From: Synergistaceae bacterium
GTDB taxonomy: Bacteria; Synergistota; Synergistia; Synergistales; Aminobacteriaceae
NCBI GenBank assembly: GCA_017458545.1
Contig: JAFTBA010000358.1
Span: 1-16,595 of the forward strand
Length of the DNA: 16,595 bases
Direction of reading: 5' to 3'
Under the pieces are notes generated by a model. It had not been told where the DNA came from. It searched no databases and saw nothing but the letters and a program-made list of their open reading frames with translations. Made by a program: the position numbers and the translations under genes. Shown piece by piece: positions 14,578-16,595 of this stretch. Within the stretch, counting starts at the first letter, position 1; every line of letters starts with the position of its first letter.

Positions 14578-15693
14578 ATGTATTCATTCTGGGCCTCATT
14601 GAAGGAGAATATATCTCTTACTGACAGGCTCATGCTTTTCTGTGCAATATCGCTGGCTGTATGGGGAGTATTTTGCATTTACAGCGCAGCGGCAGGAACT
14701 GAAGGGCATGGGTTTGATTATGCGTTCCGTCAGGCTGCGTGGCTGCTGGTCAGCATAACGGCCATGTTAATCGTCTTAATGGTAGGTCATCATAAAATGC
14801 TCGAAGGTGCTTATCCTCTTTTCGGTTTAATGCTGCTGTTACTGTTATTGACTCTTTTGACTCCTAAAGTTAAAGGCGCACAGTCATGGTTAGGATTCGG
14901 AGGAGTAAGATTTCAGCCGTCCGAATTTGCGAAGATAGCTTTGATTTTAACGATGTCGAAATTCCTGAGCCGTTACCCTCCGCTGGACGTTAAAACGTTT
15001 CTGATGGGACTCGGTGTCATAATGATACCCGTAGGACTCGTAGTGATTCAGCCTGACGCAGGGAGTGCGCTGGCATACTTAGTGATTTCGTTCGGAATGC
15101 TCGTTGCAGCAGGAACACCGTTCAAATATTTAGCGGTGATTGCAGGAACAGGACTGTCGGCAATACCTGTGCTGTTTCTTTTTGTGCTGAAGGACTACCA
15201 GAAAAACAGAATACTCGTGTTTATTGACCCTATGAGAGATCCTTTAGGGGCAGGGTATAACGTAATACAGTCAAGAATAGCAGTAGGCTCAGGAGGATTT
15301 TCGGGTAAAGGTTTCATGATGGGTACTCAAAGCAAACTGAAATTTCTTCCCGAACCTCACACGGATTTTATCTTCAGCGTTTTTTCAGAGGAGTTCGGGT
15401 TCATAGGCGGAATGATTCTGATTATACTGTTCACGGTACTGCTGTTCAGGATAATCATCGCAGGTATAAGAAGCAGGGAAAGACGCTGCAAAATTCTTGT
15501 TGCAGGGGTAGCGTCATGGTTATGGTTTCAGATGTTCGAGAGCATAGGAATGAGCATAGGCATAGTACCTGTTACAGGGCTGCCGTTACCGTTCCTGAGT
15601 TACGGGGGCAGTTCGCTGCTTTCAACGTTCATAGCGTTAGGACTGGTGGCTAGCGTGTGCGTAGAGGAAGAAAATTCACGTCATCTGTACTGA
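14578..15693 (+). CDS. rodA: Peptidoglycan glycosyltransferase RodA (SEDS family)
   Basis: Polymerises lipid II into glycan strands in the elongasome, paired with PBP2. It has 371 residues and about ten membrane segments. SEDS motifs: RFQPSEFAKIAL (111-122), QPDAGSALAYL (158-168), LPEPHTDFIF with D263, which corresponds by motif to the essential aspartate of E. coli RodA (D262), and the C-terminal signature SIGIVPVTGLPLPFLSYGGSS. RodA is preferred over FtsW because of the location among mre, mrdA and min genes. There is no clear ribosome binding site before the ATG at 14578, 12 bp after minE, so translation may be coupled to minE. Confidence 0.94.
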   Translation: MYSFWASLKENISLTDRLMLFCAISLAVWGVFCIYSAAAGTEGHGFDYAFRQAAWLLVSITAMLIVLMVGHHKMLEGAYPLFGLMLLLLLLTLLTPKVKGAQSWLGFGGVRFQPSEFAKIALILTMSKFLSRYPPLDVKTFLMGLGVIMIPVGLVVIQPDAGSALAYLVISFGMLVAAGTPFKYLAVIAGTGLSAIPVLFLFVLKDYQKNRILVFIDPMRDPLGAGYNVIQSRIAVGSGGFSGKGFMMGTQSKLKFLPEPHTDFIFSVFSEEFGFIGGMILIILFTVLLFRIIIAGIRSRERRCKILVAGVASWLWFQMFESIGMSIGIVPVTGLPLPFLSYGGSSLLSTFIALGLVASVCVEEENSRHLY

Positions 15694-15708
15694 AAGGAGA
15701 AAAATTTT

Positions 15709-16338
15709 ATGTCAATAATAATCCGACCTGAAAATGAAAATGATTACCGTACCGTTGAAAATTTAGTGCGCGAATCTTTCTGGAACGTTTACCGTCCCGG
15801 CTGTACCGAGCATTATGTACTCAATAAGATGAGGAGTAACCCTGATTTCGTGAAAGAACTCGATTTCGTAATGGAGAAGGACGGAACGATAATAGGTCAG
15901 AACGTTTTTATGCGCTCTCATATTACTGCTGATGACGGGCGCAAAATTCCTATAATGTCTATGGGGCCTATATGTATTGCTAATGACTATAAGCGTCAGG
16001 GTTACGGAAAAAAATTACTCGATTATTCGCTCGTTAAAGCCGCTGAAATTAACTGCGGTGCTTTGTGCTTTGAAGGTAATATAGAGTTTTACGGTAAGAG
16101 CGGTTTCACATACGCGAGGAATTTCGGATTGCGCTATCACGGACTGCCTGAGGGTGCTGACGACTCATTTTTCCTTTGCAGGGAACTTATACACGGCTAT
16201 CTTGGCGATGTTAAAGGTGAGTATTCACCGCCTGAAGGTTACTTCGTTGCCGACAGAAACCCCGAAGACTTTGAGGCATTCGATGAATTATTCCCGAAGA
16301 AAGAAAAGAAAATATTACCGGGACAACTCACACACTAA
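15709..16338 (+). CDS. GNAT family N-acetyltransferase (YhbS-like)
   Basis: A protein of 209 residues. The acetyl-CoA-binding motif is visible as GPICIANDYKRQGYGKKLL (86-104), where RQGYG is the R/Q-x-x-G-x-G/A loop. The preceding strand IGQNVFMRSHI and the later GNIEFYGKSGF fit the GNAT fold as in COG3153 proteins. The substrate cannot be told. The C-terminal 50 residues after the fold are acidic, then lysine-rich (PKKEKK). AAAGGAG lies about 10 nt before the ATG. It sits between rodA and the radical SAM gene, 15 bp from each, apparently in the same transcript, with no evident link to wall synthesis. Confidence 0.88.
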   Translation: MSIIIRPENENDYRTVENLVRESFWNVYRPGCTEHYVLNKMRSNPDFVKELDFVMEKDGTIIGQNVFMRSHITADDGRKIPIMSMGPICIANDYKRQGYGKKLLDYSLVKAAEINCGALCFEGNIEFYGKSGFTYARNFGLRYHGLPEGADDSFFLCRELIHGYLGDVKGEYSPPEGYFVADRNPEDFEAFDELFPKKEKKILPGQLTH

Positions 16339-16353
16339 ATCACGGAGAATATC

Positions 16354-16595
16354 ATGTACAATTTTGACGAGTTCAATAATCCCGAATGGGCTTTAATGTC
16401 GCAGGTATCGAGGCCCTCGCGTTACTGCGGAAGCGAATGGAGACCTGAACCGAAAATTTCATGGGACGATTCAAAACTGAAAGTATGTTTGGCGTTTCCT
16501 GACGTTTACGAGACGGGAATGAGCTATTACGGATTTCAGATAATCGAGCCGTTCATAAACTCAATGGGGAAAAATTACCTGGCCGACAGAACTTA
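16354..16595 (+). CDS. B12-binding radical SAM protein, TIGR03960-like (N-terminal part)
   Basis: The first 80 codons of a gene that runs off the window. The product starts MYNFDEFNNPEWALMSQVSR and continues with PSRYCGSEW and LAFPDVYETGMSYYGFQII. This N-terminus, with an alpha/beta cobalamin-binding-like beginning, is characteristic of the TIGR03960 radical SAM family. The [4Fe-4S] CxxxCxxC motif is beyond the edge and cannot be checked. GGAGA lies a few bases before the ATG. The start follows the acetyltransferase stop by 15 bp. Function of the family is not settled; tRNA or ribosomal modification has been considered. Confidence 0.82.
   Translation, partial: MYNFDEFNNPEWALMSQVSRPSRYCGSEWRPEPKISWDDSKLKVCLAFPDVYETGMSYYGFQIIEPFINSMGKNYLADRT

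Noticed and set aside
16154..16396. Open frame spanning the end of the acetyltransferase and the start of the radical SAM gene
   Set aside because: It is out of frame with two well-supported genes and has no recognisable product.

Overview
The window is an ordinary-looking bacterial chromosomal segment of moderate G+C (roughly mid-40s %, judged by eye). It carries housekeeping, stringent-response, cell-shape and division genes. The order tadA-recJ-relA/spoT-dtd-MBL hydrolase-mreBCD-mrdA-minCDE-rodA-(GNAT)-B12-binding radical SAM, the diderm-style mre/min set and the exported ankyrin protein suggest a host-associated anaerobe, most likely of the Synergistota (Synergistaceae). A clostridial relative is the main alternative. 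This assignment is inference from gene order and protein character, not from a search.

Left arm (1-2749, all minus strand): the start of a secreted protein, interrupted by a run of twelve C (12 G on the plus strand) inside its signal peptide; a terminator; guaB (IMP dehydrogenase of the Tritrichomonas foetus type); and an exported ankyrin-repeat protein. A short divergent promoter region (2750-2852) separates this arm from the rest.

Right arm (2853-16595, all plus strand): a tightly packed run. tadA, recJ, relA/spoT, dtd and a glyoxalase-II-like hydrolase cover translation fidelity, repair and the (p)ppGpp response. mreB, mreC, mreD and mrdA (PBP2) encode the elongation machinery. After a 112-bp gap with a clear -10 box come minC, minD and minE, which place the division site, then rodA, the glycosyltransferase partner of PBP2. 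A GNAT acetyltransferase and the first 80 codons of a B12-binding radical SAM protein finish the window. No tRNA, rRNA, CRISPR array, transposase or phage gene is visible.

The most interesting observation is at the left edge. As written, the signal-peptide gene stops after 28 codons. Removing one C from the 12-C tract (or adding two) opens a frame with a textbook signal peptidase I site (CYA) that stays open to the window edge. With its own extended -10 promoter and strong ribosome binding site, this looks like a phase-variable secreted or surface protein caught in the OFF state. The second notable feature is a G-rich heptanucleotide tandem repeat (period exactly 7, five G runs) between relA and dtd that fits the G-quadruplex formula.
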